Shown: positions 23,591 through 31,116 of the stretch, piece by piece | Layout: every line of letters begins with the position of its first letter | Position numbering within the stretch: the first letter of the stretch is position 1 | NCBI GenBank assembly: GCA_002502855.1 | Contig: DAQK01000006.1 | Location: 1-34,446 of the forward strand | Origin: Methanobacterium sp. UBA279 | GTDB taxonomy: Archaea > Methanobacteriota > Methanobacteria > Methanobacteriales > Methanobacteriaceae | Direction: 5' to 3' | DNA: 34,446 nucleotides | Translations under genes and position numbers: made by a program | The notes under the pieces: model-generated | Told to the model about the DNA's origin: nothing | What the model saw: only the letters and a program-made list of their open reading frames with translations | The model's database searches: none

Positions 23591-26449
23591 TTATAGCCTG
23601 GTTTCCATGTAAATAGCAGGTTTATAAGGCGTAGCATTTCTTGATTTATTCTGTGGATCATAGGTTGGTTCTTTATAGACGATTACTTCAGCATCTGCTT
23701 CTTTGGATAGGAATGGGATTGAATTTTCAATAATTGAGTATTCATCCAGTTTCCCCACGTAGTTCATCTTGGTCATCATCTTGGCTATCTTTTTAGCGTA
23801 GTCAGCGAGTTCTTTTTTATCATCGTGCAGGTCTAACTTTACAGCTTGGCCCATTATCTGGCCCACGTTAGGCTTCCCGATGTGGTAGGCCAATTCCAGT
23901 ACATCCCATTTCCAGTCGGGAGCCACATATATGTGGATCTTTTCAGGCTTACCACCAATGATTTTCTTAATCTCGTTTATGTCATTGTTGAGTCCCTGTA
24001 CTATCTTTTCTGCTTTCTGGACCTTCTCATCTATTAAATCCTCGTCATACTTGGGCCATTCTGCCTCGGATACGAATCCTTCACCTTCTATTTCACTCCA
24101 CATCTCCTCACAGGTGTGGGGTACGAATGGTGACATAAGCCGTATCCAGTTGTCTAAGATGTAGACCAGTACGTTTGAAATTTCAGGACTTACTTCCCCA
24201 CCTATACGGCGAAGATAATAGTCAATATCTTTTTTAAAGACAAACAATGCTTTTTGAAGTGCTTTTCTGGTCTGGAATCCTTCCAGGGCTTGCGTGGCGT
24301 CTCTTATCCTCATGTTGACCTGGCTTAAAATCCAGGAGTTTATGGGCATCTTGATTTCTTCATTTAACTTGAAAGATTTGAGTGACACCGGGCTTCCTGT
24401 TATCTCTTCCACCAGTTTACCAAACCCTGAAAACCATTCCAAACGTTTTTTAGTGCCTTTTACCTCGTTTTCCCTCCAGTCAAAATCCTGCCAGGGCTCT
24501 GCCGATGACATTAAAAACAGTCTCACCACGTCGGCTCCATAGGTTTCTATGGCATCCTGGAGGAGTATCACGTTACCCTTGGAGGATGACATCTTGTTTC
24601 CCTCTAGAAGTCCCATACCAAAGACCACGATTCCCTGGGGCCAGTTTTCCCGGGGGAATATGGCGGAGTGGTGGAATATGTGGAATGATAGGTGGTTTCC
24701 CACCAGGTCCTTAGCTGATAATCTCCAGTTTAGGGGATACCAGTAGTTGAATTCGTTTTTTATGTCAGAGAATAATTCGGGATTGATATCACCGGAATAT
24801 TTATCCGCATCCAGGAATACATCGTCGAAGAAGGAATCGTCCAGTGCCTCCGCTTCCAGGTCTTTCATATACTTGGCGATGGCATAGTAGGCCATGTAGA
24901 TGGTGGAATCGCTTAGTGGTTCGATTATCCACTGTTTATCCCAGGGGAGTCTGGTTCCCAGACCTAATCGGCGGGTGCAGGCCCAGTCATGCAGCCAGTC
25001 CAAGTAGTACTCGAAGTTGGCCCGTACTTCCTCAGGAACTATGGACATATTGTCCAGACAGTTCATAGCCAGTTCTGTCCAGGTTTCATCAGAGTATTTA
25101 AGGAACCACTGGTCTTCCAGGATCCTCACCACACACTCCGTTCCACACCGGCATATGATGGGCCGCTGGGCGAAGTCGTACATCACGTCTCCCTTCTTAG
25201 ATTCCAATAGTTTCTTTATTATCTCATCCCGGGCGGAAGGTACTTTTAATCCGCTGAAATCGGGTATGTTATACATAACTCCCTTGGCGTGTTCCAATTT
25301 GTAGAGTTCGTTGGTTGCATCGGCTAGTTTTGGATCATTCTGGTTTTTAACTCCTATTTTCTGGATCATCTCTTCTGCGGGGAATTCTCCAAACCCTTTA
25401 AGCTGTACTATACTGATTGGCTCTATCTTCTCTACCTGTTCTTTAAGTCCGTATTCTTCCAGGAGTTCACTGTTTTCTTTGAGGTCTTGGAGGGCTATGA
25501 AGTCTGCCGGGGCGTGGCCTGGTACTGAATACACAACCCCTGTACCGTATCCGGGGTCAACAAAAGAAGCAGGTAAGATGATGTGCTCATCATCAGTTAA
25601 GGGATTCTCTACATATTTACCGATTAATTCCCGGGGATTTACATCACCGGTTATTTCTGCATCAGGTTTCTGGTGGATGATGTTGCCATAAGATTTTCTA
25701 CTGATGACCCAGTTTTCATCACCTATTTCTACCCTGATATACTCTACATCCGGGTTTAACCATAAGTTGGTAGCACCATACAGGGTTTCTGGTCGGAAGG
25801 TGGCTGCTACCAGGTAATCATCGTCTATCTTAAATTTCACCAGGGTCAGTTCGTTTATGGCTACTCCTTCTCCCTCGAGGAGGTCGTGGTCTCCCACCGG
25901 GTTTTGATCTTCTGGACAGTACTTCACCGGGTGTTTCCCTTTACTTACGAATCCTCTGTCTTTAAGCTTGCGGAACTGCCATTCGATGAATTTCTGGTAG
26001 TGGGGGTCTGTGGTTCTAAATTCCCTTCTCCAGTCGATGGAGTATCCCATCTCGGTCATTACCTCATGGTATTCTGTGCTGAAATACTTCACAATGTACT
26101 CTGGATCCGTGAATTTTTGTAATTCCTCTTCCGGTACTTTGTGGATGTTTTTATAGATTTCCAGAGTCCAGGGATCCTGTCTTTCTATCCTCTTAGCTAT
26201 CCCTATAACCGGGGCGCCTGTCACGTGCCAGGCCATGGGAAATAGTACGTTATATCCCTGCATCCTCTTGAATCTGGCGTATACATCTGGTACTGTATAT
26301 GTTCGGCCGTGGCCGATGTGCATTGCTCCGCTGGGGTAGGGATAGGCCACGGTTATGAAAAGTTTTTCCCTGTCATCCGGGTCGGAGTGGAAGAGCTTTG
26401 CTTTCTGCCATTCTTCCTGCCATTTTCTCTCTTTCTGGATTTGTGTCAA
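23591..26449 (-). CDS. leuS: leucyl-tRNA synthetase (archaeal type), TTG start
   Basis: LeuRS charges tRNA-Leu with leucine. The 952-residue chain has the class I signatures HIGH (residues 44-47, SGAMHIGHGRTY) and KMSSS (619-623, GNKMSSSKGNV). The CP1 editing domain (TFRPETLYGATNLW, GTGVVYSVPGHAPAD) is placed as in archaeal/eukaryotic enzymes, and the WLHDWACTRRLGLGTRLPW segment and a long C-terminal tRNA-binding extension follow. The start must be TTG at 26449: ATGs further in would cut into the catalytic fold, and CGGTGATTAT forms a good Shine-Dalgarno only a few bases upstream. The protein would begin MTQIQKERKWQEEW, matching the usual ERKWQ start. It stands alone, 124 bp downstream of cutA. 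Confidence 0.97.
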   Translation of the reverse strand: MTQIQKERKWQEEWQKAKLFHSDPDDREKLFITVAYPYPSGAMHIGHGRTYTVPDVYARFKRMQGYNVLFPMAWHVTGAPVIGIAKRIERQDPWTLEIYKNIHKVPEEELQKFTDPEYIVKYFSTEYHEVMTEMGYSIDWRREFRTTDPHYQKFIEWQFRKLKDRGFVSKGKHPVKYCPEDQNPVGDHDLLEGEGVAINELTLVKFKIDDDYLVAATFRPETLYGATNLWLNPDVEYIRVEIGDENWVISRKSYGNIIHQKPDAEITGDVNPRELIGKYVENPLTDDEHIILPASFVDPGYGTGVVYSVPGHAPADFIALQDLKENSELLEEYGLKEQVEKIEPISIVQLKGFGEFPAEEMIQKIGVKNQNDPKLADATNELYKLEHAKGVMYNIPDFSGLKVPSARDEIIKKLLESKKGDVMYDFAQRPIICRCGTECVVRILEDQWFLKYSDETWTELAMNCLDNMSIVPEEVRANFEYYLDWLHDWACTRRLGLGTRLPWDKQWIIEPLSDSTIYMAYYAIAKYMKDLEAEALDDSFFDDVFLDADKYSGDINPELFSDIKNEFNYWYPLNWRLSAKDLVGNHLSFHIFHHSAIFPRENWPQGIVVFGMGLLEGNKMSSSKGNVILLQDAIETYGADVVRLFLMSSAEPWQDFDWRENEVKGTKKRLEWFSGFGKLVEEITGSPVSLKSFKLNEEIKMPINSWILSQVNMRIRDATQALEGFQTRKALQKALFVFKKDIDYYLRRIGGEVSPEISNVLVYILDNWIRLMSPFVPHTCEEMWSEIEGEGFVSEAEWPKYDEDLIDEKVQKAEKIVQGLNNDINEIKKIIGGKPEKIHIYVAPDWKWDVLELAYHIGKPNVGQIMGQAVKLDLHDDKKELADYAKKIAKMMTKMNYVGKLDEYSIIENSIPFLSKEADAEVIVYKEPTYDPQNKSRNATPYKPAIYMETRL

Positions 26450-26573
26450 ATAATCACCGTTAAAATTAGATGTGTAAATAGTCTGGTTTTGTTAATTTAA
26501 GTTCATATTTTTAGATTTGAGTAATTAATAGATTTGAGTAATTTAGGTTTACATTATTATTGATAAATCGTTT

Positions 26574-26885
26574 TTAGTTTAATTCATCTTCCATCCACTG
26601 CAAGTATCCTTCAGAACCCTTTTTAACTTCCAATTCAAGTATGCATGGTGTTTCGTAGCTGTGTACCTCTTCCACCCTCTTTATGACCTGATCCACCTTA
26701 TCTTTCTTGGTCTTGGCTATGAGTACAGACTCATTGTCTTCTTCTATTTCACCTTTCCAGAGGTAGAGGGAGTTTATCTGGGGAATTATATTGGTACATG
26801 CCACTAATCTTTCTTCAAGGAGTATTTTAGCTATTTTTTTAGATTCTGAACTTTCCGATGTGGTTATGTATATCAGAGAGTACAT
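26574..26885 (-). CDS. cutA: CutA1 family protein (divalent cation tolerance)
   Basis: This 103-residue trimeric PII-like fold protein has the hallmark sequences VACTNIIPQINSLYLWKGEI and EEVHSYETPCILEL, then the C-terminal YLQWMEDEL. The family binds divalent metal ions such as copper. Its physiological role is unclear, with copper tolerance in bacteria the historic link. ATG at 26885 lies 1 nt after the nadE stop codon, so the two are translationally linked in an operon. A GGAAGG within the nadE end may serve as Shine-Dalgarno. It is full length, with no oddities. Confidence 0.93.
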   Translation of the reverse strand: MYSLIYITTSESSESKKIAKILLEERLVACTNIIPQINSLYLWKGEIEEDNESVLIAKTKKDKVDQVIKRVEEVHSYETPCILELEVKKGSEGYLQWMEDELN

Positions 26886-26886
26886 A

Positions 26887-27699
26887 TCATGGCCTTCCTA
26901 TCTTTGGTATGGGTGGTGGGATCAGCTTGTGTCCAGCGGCCCTCATCAACGATATGATCCTTAAAACCACTTCTTCCCCTATGTCCAATTCATCTGCTAC
27001 CTGGTCAGACTGTAATTTCTCGTCCTCCAGTAGATATAATATCTTATCCAGGAGTCCGTAGGTTATTCCCAGCTCATCTTCATCGGTCTGGCCCTGCCAC
27101 AACCCGGCAGTTGGAGGTTTATTCAGGATATTAATGGGAATAGAGAGGTGGATGGCGATTTTCTGGACGTCTGTCTTGTAAAGATCACCAAGGGGCAACA
27201 GATCAACACCTCCATCCCCGTACTTAGTGAAATACCCCACCAGTAATTCGCTTTTATTACCCGTGCCCAAGACCAGGCGGTTCATGGCATTGGCATGGTA
27301 ATAGAGGATCATCATCCTTATCCTGGCCTTTAAATTTGCCTGTGCGATTTTGTACAGGTCTTCTGAACTCGAATGAATGGTTAACGTGCTGAACTCTTCA
27401 ATTATGTTATCAATGGGGATGATCTTCTTTTTTATCCCCAGTACCTCAGCAACTGATAGGGCATCCTGCACATCTTCTGTGGCAGTGGTTTCGCTGGGCA
27501 TTACCAGACCCAGGATTTTATCCCTACTTACAGCCTGGACAGCGATATATGTTACTACCGATGAATCTATTCCCCCACTTAAACCTACCACCAACCCATC
27601 TGATTTAGATTCTTCTATTTTGTCTTTAATGAATCTAGAAATAATATCAACACTATTTTTAGGATTTATAGTGGGTAGAATTGTTTTTTCATTGGACAT
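26887..27699 (-). CDS. nadE: NAD+ synthetase, ammonia-dependent
   Basis: NadE amidates nicotinic acid adenine dinucleotide to NAD+ with ATP and ammonia. This 270-residue protein carries the PP-loop SGGIDSS at residues 41-47, the GLVMPSE segment, the motif LGTGNKSELLVGYFTKYGDG and the metal/substrate loop DLLPLGDLYKTDVQ. There is no glutaminase domain, so free ammonia is used. An extra helical C-terminus (DELDIGEEVVLRIISLMRAA) is typical of archaeal forms. I chose ATG 27699 (MSNEKTILP), which follows CAGGAAGGAAAC. A GTG 54 nt upstream keeps the frame open but adds an atypical basic leader. cutA follows by 1 nt; get3 is divergent. Confidence 0.95.
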   Translation of the reverse strand: MSNEKTILPTINPKNSVDIISRFIKDKIEESKSDGLVVGLSGGIDSSVVTYIAVQAVSRDKILGLVMPSETTATEDVQDALSVAEVLGIKKKIIPIDNIIEEFSTLTIHSSSEDLYKIAQANLKARIRMMILYYHANAMNRLVLGTGNKSELLVGYFTKYGDGGVDLLPLGDLYKTDVQKIAIHLSIPINILNKPPTAGLWQGQTDEDELGITYGLLDKILYLLEDEKLQSDQVADELDIGEEVVLRIISLMRAAGHKLIPPPIPKIGRP

Positions 27700-27987
27700 T
27701 TTAGTTTCCTTCCTGTTATTTATAATTATTTTATAAAGTAAGGTTCGTTTCACCCTGATATTTCGGGCTGTGGATGGTGTTAAGTTATAGTTATATTAAT
27801 ATTGATGCTTAATTAATATAATCTGCATAATTTTATAAGCAGGTTTTTAGTTACTTAATATGACTTTAAAATTGATAGATGGGAGGATTTTTAAATCACC
27901 TGATTTGAAGTTTTTTATTGTGTTCAGTTTTTTAAATAATCAAAATTATGTAAGAATTAATGAATTTAGAAATGGAGGAATTAGAAA
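27700..27987. promoter_or_regulatory. divergent nadE/get3 intergenic region with a perfect inverted repeat
   Basis: This 288-bp gap has no gene. It holds TTATATTAAT (27791-27800) and ATTAATATAA (27812-27821), a perfect 10-bp inverted repeat with an 11-nt spacer near the middle. TATA-like boxes face both ways: TTTATAAAATAAT near 27723-27735 for nadE, and ATTTTATAAGC near 27830-27840 for get3. The inverted repeat could be a shared operator or simply AT-rich paired promoter cores. The get3 Shine-Dalgarno is ATGGAGGAAT at 27972-27981. Confidence 0.4.
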
Positions 27988-28995
27988 ATGGCATTTAAGG
28001 ATCTTTTTAAGTTCAACAAAGGTAAAACCACGTTCGTTTTTATTGGAGGTAAAGGTGGAGTGGGAAAAACCACTGTCTCAGCAGCTACAGCCTTGTGGTT
28101 CGCCAGGAAGGGTAAAAAAACTCTCATCATATCCACCGACCCCGCCCACTCCCTGTCCGACTCTTTTGAGCGAAACATCGGCTATAACCCCACACCCATA
28201 GCAGAAAACCTGGAGGCCCTGGAGATCGACCCAGACATGGCCATGCAGGAATACCAGGCCAAGATGAAGGAACAGCAGGCGCTTAATCCCGGCATGGGAG
28301 GTATGGATATGGGTATGATGCAGGAACAGATGGATATGGCCTCCATGTCCCCGGGTATAGATGAAGCAGCCGCTTTTGATAAGTTTCTCCAGTACATGAC
28401 CACCGATGAGTACGATATCATTATCTTCGACACTGCACCCACCGGCCACACCTTAAGATTACTCTCCTTCCCGGAAATGATGGATTCCTGGGTGGGAAAA
28501 ATGATTAAAATCCGGCGCCAAGTAGGTAGTATGGCTAAAGCCTTCAAAAACATCATGCCCTTCATGGGAGATGAAGAAGAGGAAGACCGTGCCTTAGAAG
28601 ATATGGAAGAGACCAAAAAACAGATAAGGGAAGCCAGAGGCATAATGGCCGATCCAGAGAGAACATCCTTTAAAACCGTGATTACCCCCGAGGAGATGTC
28701 CATTTACGAGTCAGAAAGGGCTATGGAAGCTCTTAAAAAGAACAACATGCTCACTGATGGGGTTATCGTGAATCAGATACAGCCAAAGGAAGCGGACTGT
28801 GAGTTTTGCCAGGCCCGGAGAGAGATCCAGGAAAAACGTCTGGAAATGATCAAGGAGAAGTTCGGTAATCAGGTAATCGCTGAAATACCCCTCTTAAACC
28901 ATGAGGTTAAGGGAATGGAGGAACTCAAGAAGATCGGTGAAATCCTCTACGGCGATTCAGATGAAGATGAGGCCCCTATTGCTTTAGAGGGTTGA
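27988..28995 (+). CDS. Get3/TRC40 (ArsA-type) tail-anchored protein targeting ATPase
   Basis: This 335-residue SIMIBI-class ATPase has the deviant Walker A loop GGKGGVGKTT at residues 20-29, switch I TDPAHSLSDSF, and switch II FDTAPTGHTLRLLSFP. It also carries the zinc-binding CxxC at C271 and C274 (DCEFCQARR), which holds the Get3 dimer together. A Met-rich, flexible segment at about residues 93-124 (GMGGMDMGMMQEQMDMASM) sits where Get3 forms its hydrophobic client groove. These features favour tail-anchored protein targeting over arsenite export, since there is no tandem duplication and no ArsB neighbour. A plausible client class is single-span tail-anchored proteins such as Sec61-beta, also encoded in this window. 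ATG at 27988 follows ATGGAGGAAT. Confidence 0.92.
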   Translation: MAFKDLFKFNKGKTTFVFIGGKGGVGKTTVSAATALWFARKGKKTLIISTDPAHSLSDSFERNIGYNPTPIAENLEALEIDPDMAMQEYQAKMKEQQALNPGMGGMDMGMMQEQMDMASMSPGIDEAAAFDKFLQYMTTDEYDIIIFDTAPTGHTLRLLSFPEMMDSWVGKMIKIRRQVGSMAKAFKNIMPFMGDEEEEDRALEDMEETKKQIREARGIMADPERTSFKTVITPEEMSIYESERAMEALKKNNMLTDGVIVNQIQPKEADCEFCQARREIQEKRLEMIKEKFGNQVIAEIPLLNHEVKGMEELKKIGEILYGDSDEDEAPIALEG

Positions 28996-29026
28996 GACTC
29001 TCATTTTAATATCTTTTTTATTCTAT

Positions 29027-29066
29027 GACATACACTTCAAGTGTAAAATAGATCACTTTAAGTGAT
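29027..29066 (+). promoter_or_regulatory. two tandem CACTTnAAGTG palindromes upstream of the 80-residue gene
   Basis: Palindrome 1 is ACACTT-C-AAGTGT (29032-29044), inside a 22-bp repeat unit at 29027-29048. Palindrome 2 is ATCACTT-T-AAGTGAT (29052-29066). Their centres are 21 bp apart, two helical turns, and the second abuts a TATA-like GATATAAG 15-20 bp before the ATG at 29082. This is a textbook operator layout for a dimeric DNA-binding protein. The bound factor is unknown. Confidence 0.6.
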
Positions 29067-29081
29067 ATAAGAGATGTTCTT

Positions 29082-29324
29082 ATGGTGGTAACCTGTAAAT
29101 TTTTTGAAGATGAAATTGGTAGAAAAATATGTTCAATTGAGGATGAAAACGTGGCGGTGCAAATTGTTTTAAAGAAGGATTATTCTAATATTGAAGAGAA
29201 ATTTAGGGACATGTATATTCTTCAGGATATAGAAAAGGTTTTAAACGGTGTTCCTGACACCAAAGAGTTTAAGGAACTGGTGGACAGTTTCGGATTTCTA
29301 TCTCCGGATCATATAAGTGAGTAA
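29082..29324 (+). CDS. 80-residue orphan protein framed by palindromes
   Basis: I do not recognise this small acidic protein. It starts MVVTCKFFEDEIGRKICSIE, with a beta-strand-like N-terminal half containing two cysteines (residues 5 and 17). The second half looks helical: YSNIEEKFRDMYILQDIEKVL, then PDTKEFKELVDSFGFLSPDH. No membrane segment, signal peptide or obvious DNA-binding helix-turn-helix is visible. Its reality is supported by a clean ATG, codon use like its neighbours, and its exact placement between two inverted copies of a 22-bp repeat. The Shine-Dalgarno is weak (GAGAT, about 9 nt upstream), so translation from a nearly leaderless transcript is possible. It is isolated from get3 (86 bp upstream) and convergent with trkH. 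Confidence 0.6.
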   Translation: MVVTCKFFEDEIGRKICSIEDENVAVQIVLKKDYSNIEEKFRDMYILQDIEKVLNGVPDTKEFKELVDSFGFLSPDHISE

Positions 29325-29366
29325 TTAAATGCATCAGAAAATCTTAATATTGCAAAATATGAAATT

Positions 29367-29388
29367 TTTTACACTTGAAGTGTATGTC
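29367..29388. repeat. inverted downstream copy of the 22-bp palindromic repeat
   Basis: This segment is the exact reverse complement of 29027-29048 over all 22 bases and contains ACACTTGAAGTGT (29371-29383). It sits 43 bp after the orphan gene's stop and 64 bp beyond the trkH stop codon, where no promoter is expected. A perfect distal inverted copy suggests DNA looping, a transposon-like boundary, or an unrelated protein-binding site rather than ordinary terminator structure. Confidence 0.8.
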
Positions 29389-29451
29389 TAATCATCGCAT
29401 AATATTTAAATTTATTATGATTAAAAGATTAATCCATATATTTACTCTTTT

Positions 29452-30939
29452 CTAACGTCTTCCAATAACGTTGTTAATTATAATGGTCAATAAAAGCAGG
29501 ACAGGCCATATCTCCAGCCTACCTATCCAGAAATCGATGATAAAAACTATTTTAACTAAATCGGGTGCAGAGGGAGTCATTATTCCTGAACTTAGCCCAA
29601 CATTGCTTAAAGCCGATGCGACTTCAAATATCACCCTTGAAATATCTGGATAATAGATTAAAACGATGATCACACTTACGATGTAGATTACAAAGTAAGT
29701 GAAAACAAAGGCACTTGTAATCCTTAATATCTCATCTGTTATTTTCAAATCAGTGACGTGGTGGATTTTCTTAGCCATCACAGCTTTACCAGGTAAAATA
29801 AATGATCTAACCTGCCAGGAAATTCCTTTTAATAGTACACCCAATCTAAACCACTTAATACCACCACCAGTAGATAGGGAACCCGCACCTATGATCATAA
29901 GTATGGTAATTAGAAATGTACCGATACCGATCCATTTAGCCAACAGGTCTGGATAAAAGGCTGTCTGCAGGCCAGTAGTGGTTATAGCAGAGACCATCTG
30001 GAATAGGGCGTATCTGAAGTTCAAAAGAATATCATTCCCATAAACCTGGTTGTTAAATAAAACTAAAGTTACCAGAAGGGTGGATAAAATAATTAGAGAA
30101 TATGCTACCTTGGTTTCTATATCCCTGAAATACTCCTTCCAGTTACCCTTGAGCACTGTATAATGAAGAGCGAAGTTCGTAGCACCGATCATCATCACGA
30201 TCATGGCCGCTATTTCAATCCAAACGCTGTTATAATATAAAAGGCTGGTGTTGTGCATTCCAAACCCACCGGTGGATAAAGCTGAGAATGCGTGGAATAC
30301 TGAATCAAATAGAGACATACCCGCTATGTAGAATAGGGTTATAGCTATTGCAGTGAAAAAGAGGTAGATGTATACGATGATCTTAGTGGAATGCTTTATA
30401 CTCGGTCTTAAACGTTCTTCCCTACCTTCTGCAAGGTAAAGGCGTAAAACATCAGCACCTGTGGATCTTAAAAGGACTAAAAGTAGAAATATTATGCCCA
30501 ATCCACCAATCCACTGTGTAAATCCACGATAAAAATTGATGGTATAGGAAACTGTATCCAAGTTGGGATACATGCTAAAACCGGTTGTTGTAAACCCGGA
30601 CATGGCCTCAAAATATGCGTTGAGGTAAAATAAGTCGCCTGAAAGGAAATAGGGCAACGCAGCTAAAGCACATGTTATCAGCCATATTATGGTGGAAAAT
30701 ATCATGGCACATTTAAGGGTGAATTCAATTTCTACTTTAAAAATTTTAACGAAAAGTAAGCCTATGATTCCACTAATTAAGGCTGAAGAAATAAATGGAA
30801 AATAGTACTGGGGTTCATTATAAATGAAAGCAACGATAATAGGAACTAATAAGGCCACTGCTAGAAGTAAGCAAGCATCACCTGTAAAATGTAGAATAGT
30901 TTTTACTTCCCTTCTACTTAGTCTATGAACCCTTTGCAT
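29452..30939 (-). CDS. trkH: Trk/Ktr-type potassium uptake membrane subunit
   Basis: TrkH forms the K+-translocating pore of the Trk system, normally gated by the NAD-binding TrkA subunit, which is not in this window. The 495-residue protein has four MPM repeats whose selectivity-filter loops are visible in order: SGFTTTGFSMYP (about 114-125), ALSTGGFGMH, AITTTGLQTA and ALSNVGLSSG. Each filter has its central glycine. Ten to twelve transmembrane helices are spread along the chain, and a basic N-terminus (HRLSRREVKTIL) faces the cytoplasm. ATG at 30939 is preceded by AAAGGG. The 177-bp upstream gap to the DUF2207 gene contains TATA-like boxes such as GGTATATGG and TGATATATG on the minus strand. 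Confidence 0.95.
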   Translation of the reverse strand: MQRVHRLSRREVKTILHFTGDACLLLAVALLVPIIVAFIYNEPQYYFPFISSALISGIIGLLFVKIFKVEIEFTLKCAMIFSTIIWLITCALAALPYFLSGDLFYLNAYFEAMSGFTTTGFSMYPNLDTVSYTINFYRGFTQWIGGLGIIFLLLVLLRSTGADVLRLYLAEGREERLRPSIKHSTKIIVYIYLFFTAIAITLFYIAGMSLFDSVFHAFSALSTGGFGMHNTSLLYYNSVWIEIAAMIVMMIGATNFALHYTVLKGNWKEYFRDIETKVAYSLIILSTLLVTLVLFNNQVYGNDILLNFRYALFQMVSAITTTGLQTAFYPDLLAKWIGIGTFLITILMIIGAGSLSTGGGIKWFRLGVLLKGISWQVRSFILPGKAVMAKKIHHVTDLKITDEILRITSAFVFTYFVIYIVSVIIVLIYYPDISRVIFEVASALSNVGLSSGIMTPSAPDLVKIVFIIDFWIGRLEIWPVLLLLTIIINNVIGRR

Positions 30940-31090
30940 TTAAAAACCCTTTATCTTTTCTTTTTTATTTAGTTAAAAGGTAGTTAAATGGACTATTAAA
31001 AAACTAATAAATGATTAGGTGTCCATATACCAATTTTTTAACTCTTACACATATATCAGCCCCATATATATAATTTTCTATGGGATAATT

Positions 31091-31106
31091 AAAAAAAAAT
31101 AATTTT
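31091..31106 (-). terminator. T-run terminator after the DUF2207 gene
   Basis: On the minus strand AAAAATTATTTTTTTTTAAT lies 10-25 nt after the stop codon at 31117. This oligo-T signal ends the LemA-DUF2207 transcript. Confidence 0.4.
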
Positions 31107-31116
31107 TGGAGGAATC

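Noticed and set aside
27860..28201. Open frame of 113 codons overlapping the start of get3.
   Set aside because: It has no Shine-Dalgarno and overlaps the well-supported Get3 P-loop region in another frame.
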